From NCBI GenBank assembly GCA_030730545.1, contig JANQUX010000497.1:1-13913 (forward strand): DNA of 13,913 bases. Direction: 5' to 3'. Under the pieces are notes generated by a model. It was not told the DNA's origin. It saw only the letters and a list, made by a program, of their open reading frames with translations, and did no database searches. This DNA comes from Maribacter sp. (GTDB lineage: Bacteria; Bacteroidota; Bacteroidia; Flavobacteriales; Flavobacteriaceae). A program made the translations under genes and the position numbers. Shown here piece after piece: positions 6,918 through 13,913 of this stretch; position 1 is the stretch's first letter, and the number at the start of each line of letters is the position of its first letter.

Positions 6918-9713
6918 ATGGATAAATATTCCTTTTTAAATACCGCTCATACCTCTTTTTTTTCAGAGTTATACGATAAGTATTTAGTGAATCCGGATAG
7001 TGTAGAGCCAAGTTGGAGAGCCTTTTTTCAAGGATTCGATTTTGGTATGGAAAGTTCATTAGATGAACTTGAAATTGATGAGAATCGAACTACAGTTTTA
7101 GTAAACGGCAATAAAAGTGAAATGCCAGAATCTCTACAAAAAGAGTTTCAGGTAATTCGTTTAATTGACGGGTATCGAAGCCGAGGACACTTATTTACGA
7201 AAACAAATCCGGTACGTGAGCGAAGACATTATGAGCCTTCATTAGAAATTGAAAATTTTGGACTTTTAACGTCTGATCTTGAAACAGTATTTAATGCCGG
7301 TGATATAATTGGTATAGGTCCAAGTTCCCTTAAAGAGATTGTTAGACATTTACAAAGTATCTATTGCGATGCTATTGGTGTAGAATATATGTTTATTCGA
7401 AAGCCAGAACGTGTAAAATGGATTCAAGATTGGATCAATGTCAACGATAATCACCCGAACTATGATGCCGACCGTAAAAAACATATTCTTAAGAAGCTAA
7501 ATCATGCGATCTCTTTTGAATCTTTTCTACATACTAAATATGTAGGTCAAAAAAGGTTTTCATTAGAAGGTAACGAATCGTTGATTCCGGCTCTAGATGT
7601 AATTGTAGAACGCGCAGCTGAAATGGGCGTTAAGCAATTTGTTATGGGTATGGCGCACCGTGGTAGGTTAAATGTACTTACCAATATATTCGGTAAATCT
7701 GCGAAAGACATATTTAGCGAGTTCGACGGTAAAGATTACGAACAAGAGATTTTTGATGGTGACGTTAAATATCACTTAGGTTGGACGTCTGATAGAAAGT
7801 CTGATAACGGTAATAAGATTAAAATGAATATCGCTCCCAATCCTTCTCACTTAGAGACGGTAGGTGCAGTGGTTGAAGGTATTGCAAGAGCAAAGCAAGA
7901 TGCTCATTATCAAGATGATTTTTCAAAAGTATTACCTATAGTAGTACATGGCGATGCAGCTATTGCTGGTCAAGGTTTGGTATATGAGCTTGTTCAAATG
8001 GCAGGTCTTGATGGTTATAAAACCGGTGGTACTATACATATAGTGGTAAATAATCAAATTGGCTTTACTACCAACTATTTAGATGCCAGAACATCTACCT
8101 ATTGTACCGATGTTGCCAAGGTTACTTTGAGTCCGGTATTACATGTAAATGCAGATGATGCCGAGGCAGTAGTGCACGCATCTCTTTTTGCGTTAGAATA
8201 TAGAATGCGTTTTTCTAGCGATGTGTTTATTGACTTGTTAGGTTATAGAAAATATGGGCATAATGAAGGTGATGAGCCAAGATTTACGCAGCCTAAATTA
8301 TACAAGGCTATAGCCAAACACAAGAACCCAAGAGATATTTATGCTGAAAGGTTGATCAAAGAAGGTGTTATTGATGACACCTATGTTGCGCTGCTAGAAA
8401 AACAGTATAAAGACTCACTTGAAGAGAAATTAGAAGATTCACGAAAAGAAGATAAAACTGTAATTACCCCGTTCATGGCAGATGAATGGAAAGGTTTTGA
8501 CAATGTTCGTGAGTGGGAAATGATGGAGCCTGTAAATACCACATTTGCTAAAGCCAAATTAGATAAGATTGCCAAAGTAATAACTGCGTTGCCTAAGGGT
8601 AAAAAGTTTTTACGTAAAGTTGAGAAACTGGTTAATGATCGCTACAATATGTATTTTGAAGCCGATAATCTTGACTGGGCAATGGGAGAGCTTTTAGCAT
8701 ATGGTGCATTATTGGAAGAAGGTTTTGCCGTTCGTATGTCTGGACAAGATGTTGAACGTGGTACTTTCTCTCACCGTCATGCAGTAATGAAAGTTGAAGA
8801 AAGTGAAGAAGAGGTTATTTTGTTGAATCAGTTATCTGAACAGCAGGCAAAATTCCAAATCTATAACTCACTTTTATCAGAATATGGTGTCGTTGGTTTC
8901 GATTATGGTTACGCTATGGCGAGCCCTAATACCTTAACTATTTGGGAAGCACAATTTGGCGATTTCAGTAATGGAGCGCAAATTATGATCGACCAATATA
9001 TTTCGGCAGCCGAAGATAAATGGAAGCTTCAAAATGGATTGGTAATGTTATTGCCACATGGTTATGAAGGTCAAGGTGCTGAGCACTCTTCTGCTAGAAT
9101 GGAACGTTACTTACAATTATGTGCAAAAGATAATATGTATATCGCAGATGTAACTACACCTGCTCAGATGTTTCATATTCTTCGTAGACAAATGAAGGCG
9201 AATTTTAGAAAGCCATTAATCATTTTTACACCGAAGAGTTTATTAAGACACCCAAAGGCTGTATCTAAAATATCAGATTTAACCAATGGAGGTTTCCAAG
9301 AAGTTATAGATGATGAAACTGCAGATCCTAAAAAAGTAAAAAGTTTAGTATTCTGTACAGGTAAATTCTATTATGATCTTTTAGCTGTTCAAGAAGAGCA
9401 AAAAAGAGATGATGTTGCCCTGGTTAGGGTAGAACAATTATTTCCGGTGCCTGAAGAGAAAATGAAGGCGGCAATGGCGAAATATAAGAATGCAGATGAT
9501 ATCGTATGGGCACAAGAAGAACCTAGAAATATGGGTGCCTGGAGTCATATGTTGATGCATTTTAGTGAAATTCAGAAATTCAGGGTTGCATCTAGACGTT
9601 TTTATGCTGCACCAGCAGCTGGTAGTTCTGTTCGATCTAAAGCACGTCACCAACAAGTTATCGATTACGTCTTTGATAAAACAAAAGACAACATGTCAAA
9701 ACCAAAAAAATAA
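6918..9713 (+). CDS. sucA: 2-oxoglutarate dehydrogenase E1 component (thiamine diphosphate dependent)
   Basis: Decarboxylates 2-oxoglutarate and passes the succinyl group to the lipoyl arm of E2, in the TCA cycle. The 931 residues match the usual length (about 930). The N-terminal E2/E3-binding segment is present (SFLNTAHTSFFSELYDKYL and PSWRAFF, residues 5-37). The active-site and cofactor region follows: MAHRGRLN (His247), HGDAAIAGQG (from His344; Asp346 and the later NNQIGFTT form the ThDP/Mg site), and YGHNEGDEPRFTQP (Gly447 onward). The C-terminal transketolase-like half has SGQDVERGTFSHRHA (from Ser608). The sucB gene follows after 24 bp, a clear operon. There is no E3 (lipoamide dehydrogenase) gene in the window. 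The frame is intact and all key motifs are present. Confidence 0.97.
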   Translation: MDKYSFLNTAHTSFFSELYDKYLVNPDSVEPSWRAFFQGFDFGMESSLDELEIDENRTTVLVNGNKSEMPESLQKEFQVIRLIDGYRSRGHLFTKTNPVRERRHYEPSLEIENFGLLTSDLETVFNAGDIIGIGPSSLKEIVRHLQSIYCDAIGVEYMFIRKPERVKWIQDWINVNDNHPNYDADRKKHILKKLNHAISFESFLHTKYVGQKRFSLEGNESLIPALDVIVERAAEMGVKQFVMGMAHRGRLNVLTNIFGKSAKDIFSEFDGKDYEQEIFDGDVKYHLGWTSDRKSDNGNKIKMNIAPNPSHLETVGAVVEGIARAKQDAHYQDDFSKVLPIVVHGDAAIAGQGLVYELVQMAGLDGYKTGGTIHIVVNNQIGFTTNYLDARTSTYCTDVAKVTLSPVLHVNADDAEAVVHASLFALEYRMRFSSDVFIDLLGYRKYGHNEGDEPRFTQPKLYKAIAKHKNPRDIYAERLIKEGVIDDTYVALLEKQYKDSLEEKLEDSRKEDKTVITPFMADEWKGFDNVREWEMMEPVNTTFAKAKLDKIAKVITALPKGKKFLRKVEKLVNDRYNMYFEADNLDWAMGELLAYGALLEEGFAVRMSGQDVERGTFSHRHAVMKVEESEEEVILLNQLSEQQAKFQIYNSLLSEYGVVGFDYGYAMASPNTLTIWEAQFGDFSNGAQIMIDQYISAAEDKWKLQNGLVMLLPHGYEGQGAEHSSARMERYLQLCAKDNMYIADVTTPAQMFHILRRQMKANFRKPLIIFTPKSLLRHPKAVSKISDLTNGGFQEVIDDETADPKKVKSLVFCTGKFYYDLLAVQEEQKRDDVALVRVEQLFPVPEEKMKAAMAKYKNADDIVWAQEEPRNMGAWSHMLMHFSEIQKFRVASRRFYAAPAAGSSVRSKARHQQVIDYVFDKTKDNMSKPKK

Positions 9714-9737
9714 ATAACATATCAAATTATAGAAAGA

Positions 9738-10967
9738 ATGATTCTAGAAATGAAGGTCCCATCGCCGGGAGAGTCTATCACAGAGGTGGAAATAGCGGAA
9801 TGGTTAGTTGAAGATGGGGATTATGTAGAAAAAGATCAGGCAATTGCCGAAGTAGATTCTGATAAAGCTACTTTAGAGTTACCTGCAGAAGCTAGTGGTA
9901 TTATTACCTTAAAAGCAGAAGTAGGCGATGCCGTTGCGGTAGGTGCCGTAGTGTGTTTAATTGATACTAGTGCAGCTAAACCAGGTGGATCTGATGATGC
10001 GCCAGCTGCTGCTAAAGAAGAAGTTGCAAGCGCTAAAAAGGAAGTTGTTGCTGAAAAAGCGCCACAACCTGCAAAAGCTAAAGAAACGTATGCGTCTGGT
10101 GTACCTTCGCCAGCTGCAAAGAAAATATTAGATGAAAAAGGTATTGATAGTAATGCTATTTCAGGTTCTGGTCGCGATGGTAGAATTACCAAAGAAGATG
10201 CGGTAAGTGCTGTGCCTTCAATGGGGTCACCAACCGGGGGCAATCGTGGGGAGTCTCGCTCAAAATTATCGATGTTGCGTAGAAAAGTTGCTGAAAGATT
10301 AGTTTCTGCAAAGAACGAAACGGCAATGTTAACCACTTTTAACGAAGTGGATATGAGTGCCATTTTCGCACTTAGAAATAAGTATAAAGATGATTTCAAG
10401 AATAAGCACGGTGTAGGTCTTGGTTTTATGTCTTTCTTTACAAAGGCGGTAGTTAGAGCTTTAGAGATGTATCCTGCAGTTAATTCTATGATTGACGGAA
10501 AAGAAATGGTTTCTTATGATTTCTGTGATATTAGTATTGCAGTATCTGGACCAAAGGGATTAATGGTTCCTGTAATAAGAAATGCCGAAAACTTAACCTT
10601 TAGAGGTGTTGAAGCTGAGGTGAAAAGATTAGCGATTAGAGCACGTGAAGGTGAAATTACTGTTGATGAAATGACAGGTGGTACTTTTACTATTACCAAT
10701 GGTGGTGTATTCGGTTCTATGTTGTCTACTCCAATTATCAATCCGCCTCAGAGCGCAATCTTAGGTATGCATAATATAGTTGACAGACCGATTGCTCGTG
10801 ACGGAGCTATTGCAATTGCACCTATAATGTATGTTGCTGTTTCTTATGACCACAGAATTATTGATGGTAAAGAATCTGTAGGTTTCTTGGTAGCAATCAA
10901 AGAAGCTTTAGAAAATCCTGAAGAGTTGTTGATGGATAATAATATTAAGAAAGCTTTAGAGATGTAA
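9738..10967 (+). CDS. sucB: 2-oxoglutarate dehydrogenase E2 component, dihydrolipoyl succinyltransferase
   Basis: The E2 core (also called odhB) carries the succinyl group on a lipoyl-lysine and transfers it to CoA. Three domains are visible in 409 residues. One lipoyl domain (1-76) has Lys43 in DSDKATLEL as the lipoylation site. An Ala/Lys/Glu-rich linker (about 85-115) leads to a peripheral-subunit-binding domain (about 121-160: [28 protein letters not shown]). The catalytic domain (about 175-409) ends with SYDHRIIDG, where His372 and Asp376 form the acyltransferase active site. The start at ATG 9738 gives [20 protein letters not shown], the usual beginning of this family. It is translated from the sucA transcript and is followed by a strong intrinsic terminator. 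A single lipoyl domain is normal for SucB, in contrast to many pyruvate dehydrogenase E2 proteins. Confidence 0.97.
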   Translation: MILEMKVPSPGESITEVEIAEWLVEDGDYVEKDQAIAEVDSDKATLELPAEASGIITLKAEVGDAVAVGAVVCLIDTSAAKPGGSDDAPAAAKEEVASAKKEVVAEKAPQPAKAKETYASGVPSPAAKKILDEKGIDSNAISGSGRDGRITKEDAVSAVPSMGSPTGGNRGESRSKLSMLRRKVAERLVSAKNETAMLTTFNEVDMSAIFALRNKYKDDFKNKHGVGLGFMSFFTKAVVRALEMYPAVNSMIDGKEMVSYDFCDISIAVSGPKGLMVPVIRNAENLTFRGVEAEVKRLAIRAREGEITVDEMTGGTFTITNGGVFGSMLSTPIINPPQSAILGMHNIVDRPIARDGAIAIAPIMYVAVSYDHRIIDGKESVGFLVAIKEALENPEELLMDNNIKKALEM

Positions 10968-10993
10968 TTTTTCTTAAGATTTATATATAAAGT

Positions 10994-11027
10994 AAAGCGT
11001 TGAGTAATCTCAACGCTTTTTCTTTTT
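10994..11027 (+). terminator. Intrinsic terminator of the sucA-sucB operon, overlapping the end of the convergent gene
   Basis: A perfect 11-bp stem (AAAGCGTTGAG / CTCAACGCTTT) with loop TAAT lies at 10994-11019, followed by TTC and six T at 11020-11028. It starts 26 bp after the sucB stop. Its right arm and T-tract also encode the last residues and the stop codon (11012-11010) of the reverse-strand protease gene. Read on the reverse strand, the hairpin is followed by TTTACTTTATATA, so it may act in both directions. Confidence 0.88.
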
Positions 11028-11459
11028 TAAATAAATACATTTCTTATTGTAATCTATAATCGCTTTTGATTTTTTTAAAATGTCAGCGCCAATAATACCA
11101 TCGACGGGTTCGGCGTGGTGTGCGGTTAGTGCTTCATTCACATGTTTTAGATCGAAAAGAACTATTTCAAGTTTTTTATATTTCCAAGAGTTTAGTTTGA
11201 TCTTGTTTTTTTTCGATACAAGGGTTTCCATATTCGTTGCCCCAGCTCCTGCAGCCTTTATTAAAGACTCTTCAGATATCAATTTAAAATGGTCAATTCG
11301 ATCTATACCAACACACGTATTAGAGGCGCCAGTATCTAATATAAATCTACCGGGCACTGAGTTTATTTCTGCATATATTTCAAAATGGTCGGTAGCGGTC
11401 AGTACCAAAGGGATGCGAACGTAATCTTTATCCTTCAAAAACTTTTTGAGGGTACTCAT
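11010..11459 (-). CDS. Retropepsin-like aspartyl protease family protein
   Basis: A 149-residue single-domain protein of the retropepsin/clan AA type, with one catalytic Asp per chain, so an active enzyme would need to dimerise. The FILDTGASNTCV motif (39-50) contains the D42-T43-G44 triad, and GIIGADIL (121-128) matches the hydrophobic-hydrophobic-Gly psi-loop motif. Two beta-rich halves surround an AGAGA segment (70-74). No signal peptide is visible, so it is probably cytoplasmic. The lysine-rich tail (YLKKKKR) is encoded by the A-rich strand of the sucB terminator tract and may be a by-product of that overlap. It is divergent from tatD with only 37 bp between start codons. The substrate is unknown; related bacterial proteins are mostly annotated only as aspartyl proteases. 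Confidence 0.87.
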   Translation of the reverse strand: MSTLKKFLKDKDYVRIPLVLTATDHFEIYAEINSVPGRFILDTGASNTCVGIDRIDHFKLISEESLIKAAGAGATNMETLVSKKNKIKLNSWKYKKLEIVLFDLKHVNEALTAHHAEPVDGIIGADILKKSKAIIDYNKKCIYLKKKKR

Positions 11460-11472
11460 AATTCATTTTTTT

Positions 11473-11480
11473 CAAAGATA
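11473..11480 (-). promoter_or_regulatory. Putative -7 promoter element of the retropepsin-like gene
   Basis: On the reverse strand TATCTTTG matches TAnnTTTG, 13 bp before the ATG at 11459. It is 4 bp from the opposing -7 box of tatD. No clear -33 is seen. Confidence 0.45.
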
Positions 11481-11484
11481 AGTC

Positions 11485-11492
11485 TATTTTTG
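11485..11492 (+). promoter_or_regulatory. Putative -7 promoter element of tatD, implying a leaderless transcript
   Basis: TATTTTTG matches TAnnTTTG and ends only 4 bp before the tatD ATG at 11497. Transcription would then begin at or within a few bases of the start codon. No -33 TTG is obvious at the expected place. Confidence 0.48.
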
Positions 11493-11496
11493 CGGC

Positions 11497-12264
11497 ATGA
11501 TAATAACCGATACGCATACCCATTTATATAGTGAAGCTTTCGATGAAGACCGAAAAGAAACCATTAAAAAAGCAATAGATTTAGGCGTAGAAAGATTTTT
11601 TATTCCCGCTATCGATTCTACCTATACGGAACGCATGTTAGCTTTAGAGAAAGATTTTCCTGGGCATATGTTTTTGATGACGGGCTTGCATCCCACGCAT
11701 GTGAAAGAAAATTTTGGAGAAGAACTGGCGCACGTTGAAGAAATGCTGGGTAAGCATACCTTTTATGCAATAGGTGAGATAGGTATTGATTTGTATTGGG
11801 AGAAGAAGTACTTAAATGAGCAGCAAATAGCTTTTAGAACGCAAATACAACTCGCAAAAAAACATAAACTGCCTATAGTTATTCATTGTCGCGATGCTTT
11901 CGATGAAGTTTTTGAAATCTTGGAAGAGGAAAAAGGAGATGATTTAAGAGGGATTTTTCATTGCTTTACAGGTACCTTAGAGCAGGCTAAAAAAGCAATA
12001 GGCTATAATTTGAAGTTAGGTATTGGGGGAGTGGTTACTTTTAAAAATGGTAAAATCGATACCTTTTTAAATGAAATCGACCTAAAAAATATTGTGTTAG
12101 AAACAGATTCACCATATTTGGCGCCTACACCTTATAGAGGTAAAAGAAATGAAAGCGCCTATATTATTAATGTTCTTGAGAAGTTGGCAGATATTTATGG
12201 GGTCTCAAATGAACAGGTCGCTTTAGAGACGACAAAGAACTCGAAAGAAGTTTTTGGTATGTAG
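11497..12264 (+). CDS. tatD: TatD family metal-dependent hydrolase (DNase)
   Basis: A cytoplasmic TIM-barrel hydrolase; characterised TatD proteins have metal-dependent nuclease activity on DNA. The 255 residues are normal for the family. The metal ligands are all in place: THTH (His7 and His9 in ITDTHTHLYSEAFD), Glu94 in IGEIGIDLYW, His130 in IVIHCRDA, His155 in FHCFTGT, and Asp204 in LETDSPYLAPTPYRGKRNE. The start at ATG 11497 leaves only three residues before the THTH-containing strand, which is typical. It is followed after 22 bp by the asparaginase gene in the same direction, so the two are probably co-transcribed. It is divergent from the retropepsin-like gene with very little promoter space. 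Paralogues such as YcfH and YjjV exist, so the symbol is a family-level call. Confidence 0.92.
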   Translation: MIITDTHTHLYSEAFDEDRKETIKKAIDLGVERFFIPAIDSTYTERMLALEKDFPGHMFLMTGLHPTHVKENFGEELAHVEEMLGKHTFYAIGEIGIDLYWEKKYLNEQQIAFRTQIQLAKKHKLPIVIHCRDAFDEVFEILEEEKGDDLRGIFHCFTGTLEQAKKAIGYNLKLGIGGVVTFKNGKIDTFLNEIDLKNIVLETDSPYLAPTPYRGKRNESAYIINVLEKLADIYGVSNEQVALETTKNSKEVFGM

Positions 12265-12286
12265 TAATGAGTTTAAACAGGAAGTT

Positions 12287-13318
12287 TTGAGCATAGAAAA
12301 GAAAAATATATTACTGATATATACTGGTGGTACTATAGGTATGATGAAAGATTATACCTCGGGTGCCTTAAAAGCTTTTGATTTTACGCAGTTATCGAAA
12401 AATATACCAGAACTAAATCAATTGGACTGTACGATATCTAGTTTTTCGTTTGATGAGCCCATTGATTCTTCGAATATGAACCCAACACATTGGGTTTCTA
12501 TTGCCGATATTATTGCTGAAAGATATAGTGATTATGACGGTTTCGTGGTATTACATGGTAGTGATACTATGAGTTATACGGCATCAGCCTTAAGTTTTTT
12601 ACTTGAAAATCTTTCAAAACCTGTCATATTAACTGGTTCGCAATTGCCAATAGGAGATTTAAGAACAGATGCTAAAGAGAATTTAATTACTGCTATACAA
12701 ATTGCCGCTTTACATAAAAAAGGGAAGCCGGTTATACAAGAGGTCGGACTTTATTTTGAATATAAATTGTACCGAGGAAATAGAACTACTAAAATAAATG
12801 CAGAGCATTTTCAAGCTTTTGCCTCTTTAAATTATCCTCATTTGATCGAATCTGGAGTGCATTTGACAATTTTTAAGGAGTATTTATTGCCTCAAAAAAG
12901 AAAATTAACGTTAAAATCTCATCGAAATATGGATGATAATGTGGCAATTTTAAAAATTTTTCCAGGAATTAACAGAAATATTATTGATGCAATTTTAAAT
13001 GCAGCCGATTTAAAAGCGCTCGTTTTGGAGACGTATGGTTCAGGAAATGCGCCGATGGAAGAATGGTTTTTAGAGAAATTAAATAATGCCATAAATAAAG
13101 GAATACATATTATTAATGTAACTCAGTGTTCTGGTGGTGCCGTTATGATGGGGCACTATGAAACAAGTTCAAGGCTTAAGAAAATGCAAGTGATTAATGG
13201 TAAGGATATTACAACTGAGGCTGCCATTACCAAGGCAATGTACTTGCTCGGTAGCGGTGTGTCGCATGAGCTATTTAAAACAGTTTTTGAAACTTCGTTA
13301 AGAGGAGAAATGCTATAA
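12287..13318 (+). CDS. ansA: Type I (cytoplasmic) L-asparaginase, TTG start
   Basis: Hydrolyses L-asparagine to aspartate and ammonia in the cytoplasm. From TTG 12287 the protein has 343 residues, as usual for type I enzymes. Motifs: IYTGGTIGMM (11-20) with Thr16 as the expected nucleophile, DSSNMNP (60-66), VVLHGSDTMSYTASALSFLLENL (87-109) with Asp93 of the second active-site group, LTGSQLPIGDLRTDAKENL (115-133), and RGNRTTKIN (163-171), where Lys169 fits the third catalytic residue. The position that is Thr next to the catalytic Asp in the E. coli enzymes is Ser92 here. No in-frame ATG exists near the start. TTG 12287 has AGGA four bases upstream and gives the normal short N-terminus before the first strand, while a longer TTG start at 12254 would overlap tatD. 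The lack of a signal peptide supports the cytoplasmic type. Confidence 0.92.
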   Translation: MSIEKKNILLIYTGGTIGMMKDYTSGALKAFDFTQLSKNIPELNQLDCTISSFSFDEPIDSSNMNPTHWVSIADIIAERYSDYDGFVVLHGSDTMSYTASALSFLLENLSKPVILTGSQLPIGDLRTDAKENLITAIQIAALHKKGKPVIQEVGLYFEYKLYRGNRTTKINAEHFQAFASLNYPHLIESGVHLTIFKEYLLPQKRKLTLKSHRNMDDNVAILKIFPGINRNIIDAILNAADLKALVLETYGSGNAPMEEWFLEKLNNAINKGIHIINVTQCSGGAVMMGHYETSSRLKKMQVINGKDITTEAAITKAMYLLGSGVSHELFKTVFETSLRGEML

Positions 13319-13369
13319 ATTTAACAGCATTTTAATTTCGATAACTAAGATTTTTTTTGTTATTTGCCC

Positions 13370-13384
13370 ACCCTTAAAAAGGGT
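13370..13384 (+). repeat. Short inverted repeat directly upstream of tRNA-Ser
   Basis: ACCCTT and AAGGGT flank an AAA loop, ending 5 bp before the first base of the tRNA. It is not followed by a T-tract, so it is not a standard terminator. It may be a 5'-leader hairpin of the tRNA precursor or coincidence. Confidence 0.35.
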
Positions 13385-13389
13385 AACTT

Positions 13390-13477
13390 AGAGAGGTGGC
13401 CGAGTGGTCGAAGGCGCACGCCTGGAAAGTGTGTATACCCCAAAAGGGTATCGAGGGTTCGAATCCCTTCCTCTCTG
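13390..13477 (+). tRNA. tRNA-Ser (anticodon GGA)
   Basis: An 88-nt class II tRNA. The acceptor arms AGAGAGG (13390-13396) and CCTCTCT (13470-13476) pair fully, with discriminator G at 13477. The anticodon stem CACGC/GTGTG encloses the loop CTGGAAA, so the anticodon is GGA at 13424-13426, reading UCC and UCU. A long variable arm (TATACCC paired with GGGTAT) identifies serine. The T-arm is GAGGG-TTCGAAT-CCCTT. CCA is not encoded (the next bases are CAA), so it must be added after transcription. Confidence 0.97.
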
Positions 13478-13478
13478 C

Positions 13479-13498
13479 AAGTAAGTTTTACTTTTTTT
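13479..13498 (+). terminator. Possible weak terminator after tRNA-Ser
   Basis: AAGTAA (13479-13484) and TTACTT (13488-13493) form a short AT-rich stem with loop GTT, followed by five T. It begins two bases after the tRNA. The stem is weak, so the call rests on position and the T-tract. Confidence 0.4.
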
Positions 13499-13513
13499 AT
13501 ATTGTTTTTTTTT

Positions 13514-13521
13514 TATCTTTA
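13514..13521 (+). promoter_or_regulatory. Possible -7 promoter element of the MotA/TolQ/ExbB gene
   Basis: TATCTTTA differs from TAnnTTTG only in the last base and lies 33 bp before the ATG at 13555. The T-rich tract just upstream would suit a strong promoter, but there is no well-spaced -33. Confidence 0.3.
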
Positions 13522-13554
13522 ACCCTATTAACTAACTAATTTAAGTTCGAAAAA

Positions 13555-13913
13555 ATGAAAAAATTATTCCCAAGCCTAGCAATTGCTGGGGCATTTGTAG
13601 CAGGTACAAATATGGCAAGCGCTAAAGTAGCCGCAGTAGCTTTATTAATTCAAGACGCAACTCCAGAAGCAGAGAGAGGTTTTACTCAACTATTAAAAGA
13701 AATGTTTATTACTGGTGGTGCCGGCTTTATGGGTATCGTTCTTTTATGTTTGATTCTTGGTCTTGCAGTTGCAATTGAAAGAATTATCTATTTAAACATG
13801 GCAAGTACAAATTCTGCTAAGTTGAAACAACAAGTTGAAGATGCATTGGCATCTGGTGGTGTTGAAGCTGCAAAAGAAGTTTGTAGAAATACAAAAGGTC
13901 CTGTTGCTTCTAT
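13555..13913 (+). CDS. MotA/TolQ/ExbB proton channel family protein, 3' end cut by window edge
   Basis: The first 119 codons of an inner-membrane proton-channel subunit that, with an ExbD/TolR-like partner, powers TonB- or Tol-dependent outer-membrane processes. The N-terminus looks like a signal peptide (MKKLFPSLAIAGAFVAG, possible cut after MASA at 20-23), which many flavobacterial ExbB-like proteins carry before the first conserved helix. Then come FTQLLKEMFITGG (43-55), a strong transmembrane segment, GFMGIVLLCLILGLAVAIE (57-75), the cytoplasmic RIIYLN, and VCRNTKGPVAS (109-119), the conserved segment that precedes the second channel helix. The remaining helices with the channel-lining Thr/Ser lie beyond the window. 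ExbB and TolQ cannot be told apart from this part; exbD-like genes would be expected next. The start at ATG 13555 follows an A-rich stretch without a Shine-Dalgarno sequence. Confidence 0.9.
   Translation, partial: MKKLFPSLAIAGAFVAGTNMASAKVAAVALLIQDATPEAERGFTQLLKEMFITGGAGFMGIVLLCLILGLAVAIERIIYLNMASTNSAKLKQQVEDALASGGVEAAKEVCRNTKGPVAS

Noticed and set aside
9836..10399. Long open frame of 187 codons on the reverse strand inside sucB
   Set aside because: It lies wholly within a certain sucB gene. It is a shadow produced by the Ala/Lys/Glu-rich codons, with a low-complexity Ser/Ala composition and no recognisable domain.
6918..10967. Absence of the E3 (lipoamide dehydrogenase) gene next to sucAB
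   Set aside because: E3 is often encoded elsewhere and shared with other dehydrogenase complexes, so this is not a sign of gene loss.
11080..11424. 114-codon forward open frame antisense to the retropepsin-like gene
   Set aside because: The reverse strand encodes clear DTGAS and GIIGADIL motifs; the forward frame shows no motif.
1..13913. Search for a mobile element, phage genes, CRISPR array, toxin-antitoxin or defence cassette
   Set aside because: No transposase, integrase, tandem spaced repeats or defence-type proteins were seen; gene content and base composition are uniform core-genome type.

Overview
The window is ordinary chromosomal DNA from a member of the Bacteroidota, most likely the family Flavobacteriaceae (a marine genus such as Maribacter or Zobellia would fit, but the genus cannot be fixed by eye). 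The evidence is low GC content, A-rich start regions without Shine-Dalgarno sequences, several boxes matching the Bacteroidota -7 element TAnnTTTG, and protein sequences of clearly flavobacterial type. These include the SucA/OdhB pair, type I asparaginase, a heparan-glucosaminide acetyltransferase-like membrane protein and a MotA/TolQ/ExbB protein. Coding density is high, and no gene-free stretch exceeds 300 bases; the longest is about 165 bp and holds a tRNA.

Layout. 1-1091 (-): waaA (Kdo transferase), cut by the left window edge. 1182-3397 (+): a WbpE-like sugar aminotransferase and galE, divergent from waaA; together these make a small envelope-glycan block. A perfect 34-bp palindrome follows galE. 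3474-5142 (+): an exported amidohydrolase and a small conserved-looking protein of unknown function. 5146-6800 (-): a small outer-membrane beta-barrel protein followed by an integral-membrane acyltransferase of the DUF5009/HGSNAT type. 6918-10967 (+): sucA and sucB/odhB, the E1 and E2 subunits of 2-oxoglutarate dehydrogenase, ending at a strong intrinsic terminator. 11010-11459 (-): a retropepsin-like aspartyl protease gene that converges on sucB. 11497-13318 (+): a TatD-type metal-dependent DNase and a cytoplasmic type I asparaginase. 13390-13477 (+): tRNA-Ser(GGA). 13555 to the right edge (+): the start of a MotA/TolQ/ExbB proton-channel gene.

How the genes relate. waaA, the aminotransferase and galE supply lipopolysaccharide core and nucleotide-sugar chemistry. 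The barrel and acyltransferase probably also serve the envelope. SucA and SucB work with a lipoamide dehydrogenase (E3) that is not encoded here. Two genes (waaA and the asparaginase) have no usable ATG and apparently begin with TTG.

I found no mobile element, CRISPR array, phage gene or defence cassette, and nothing I would call a new system. The points most worth checking are the palindrome after galE, the four-cysteine cluster in the aminotransferase, the back-to-back promoter pair with a probably leaderless tatD, the terminator that doubles as coding sequence, and the unassigned 117-residue protein.
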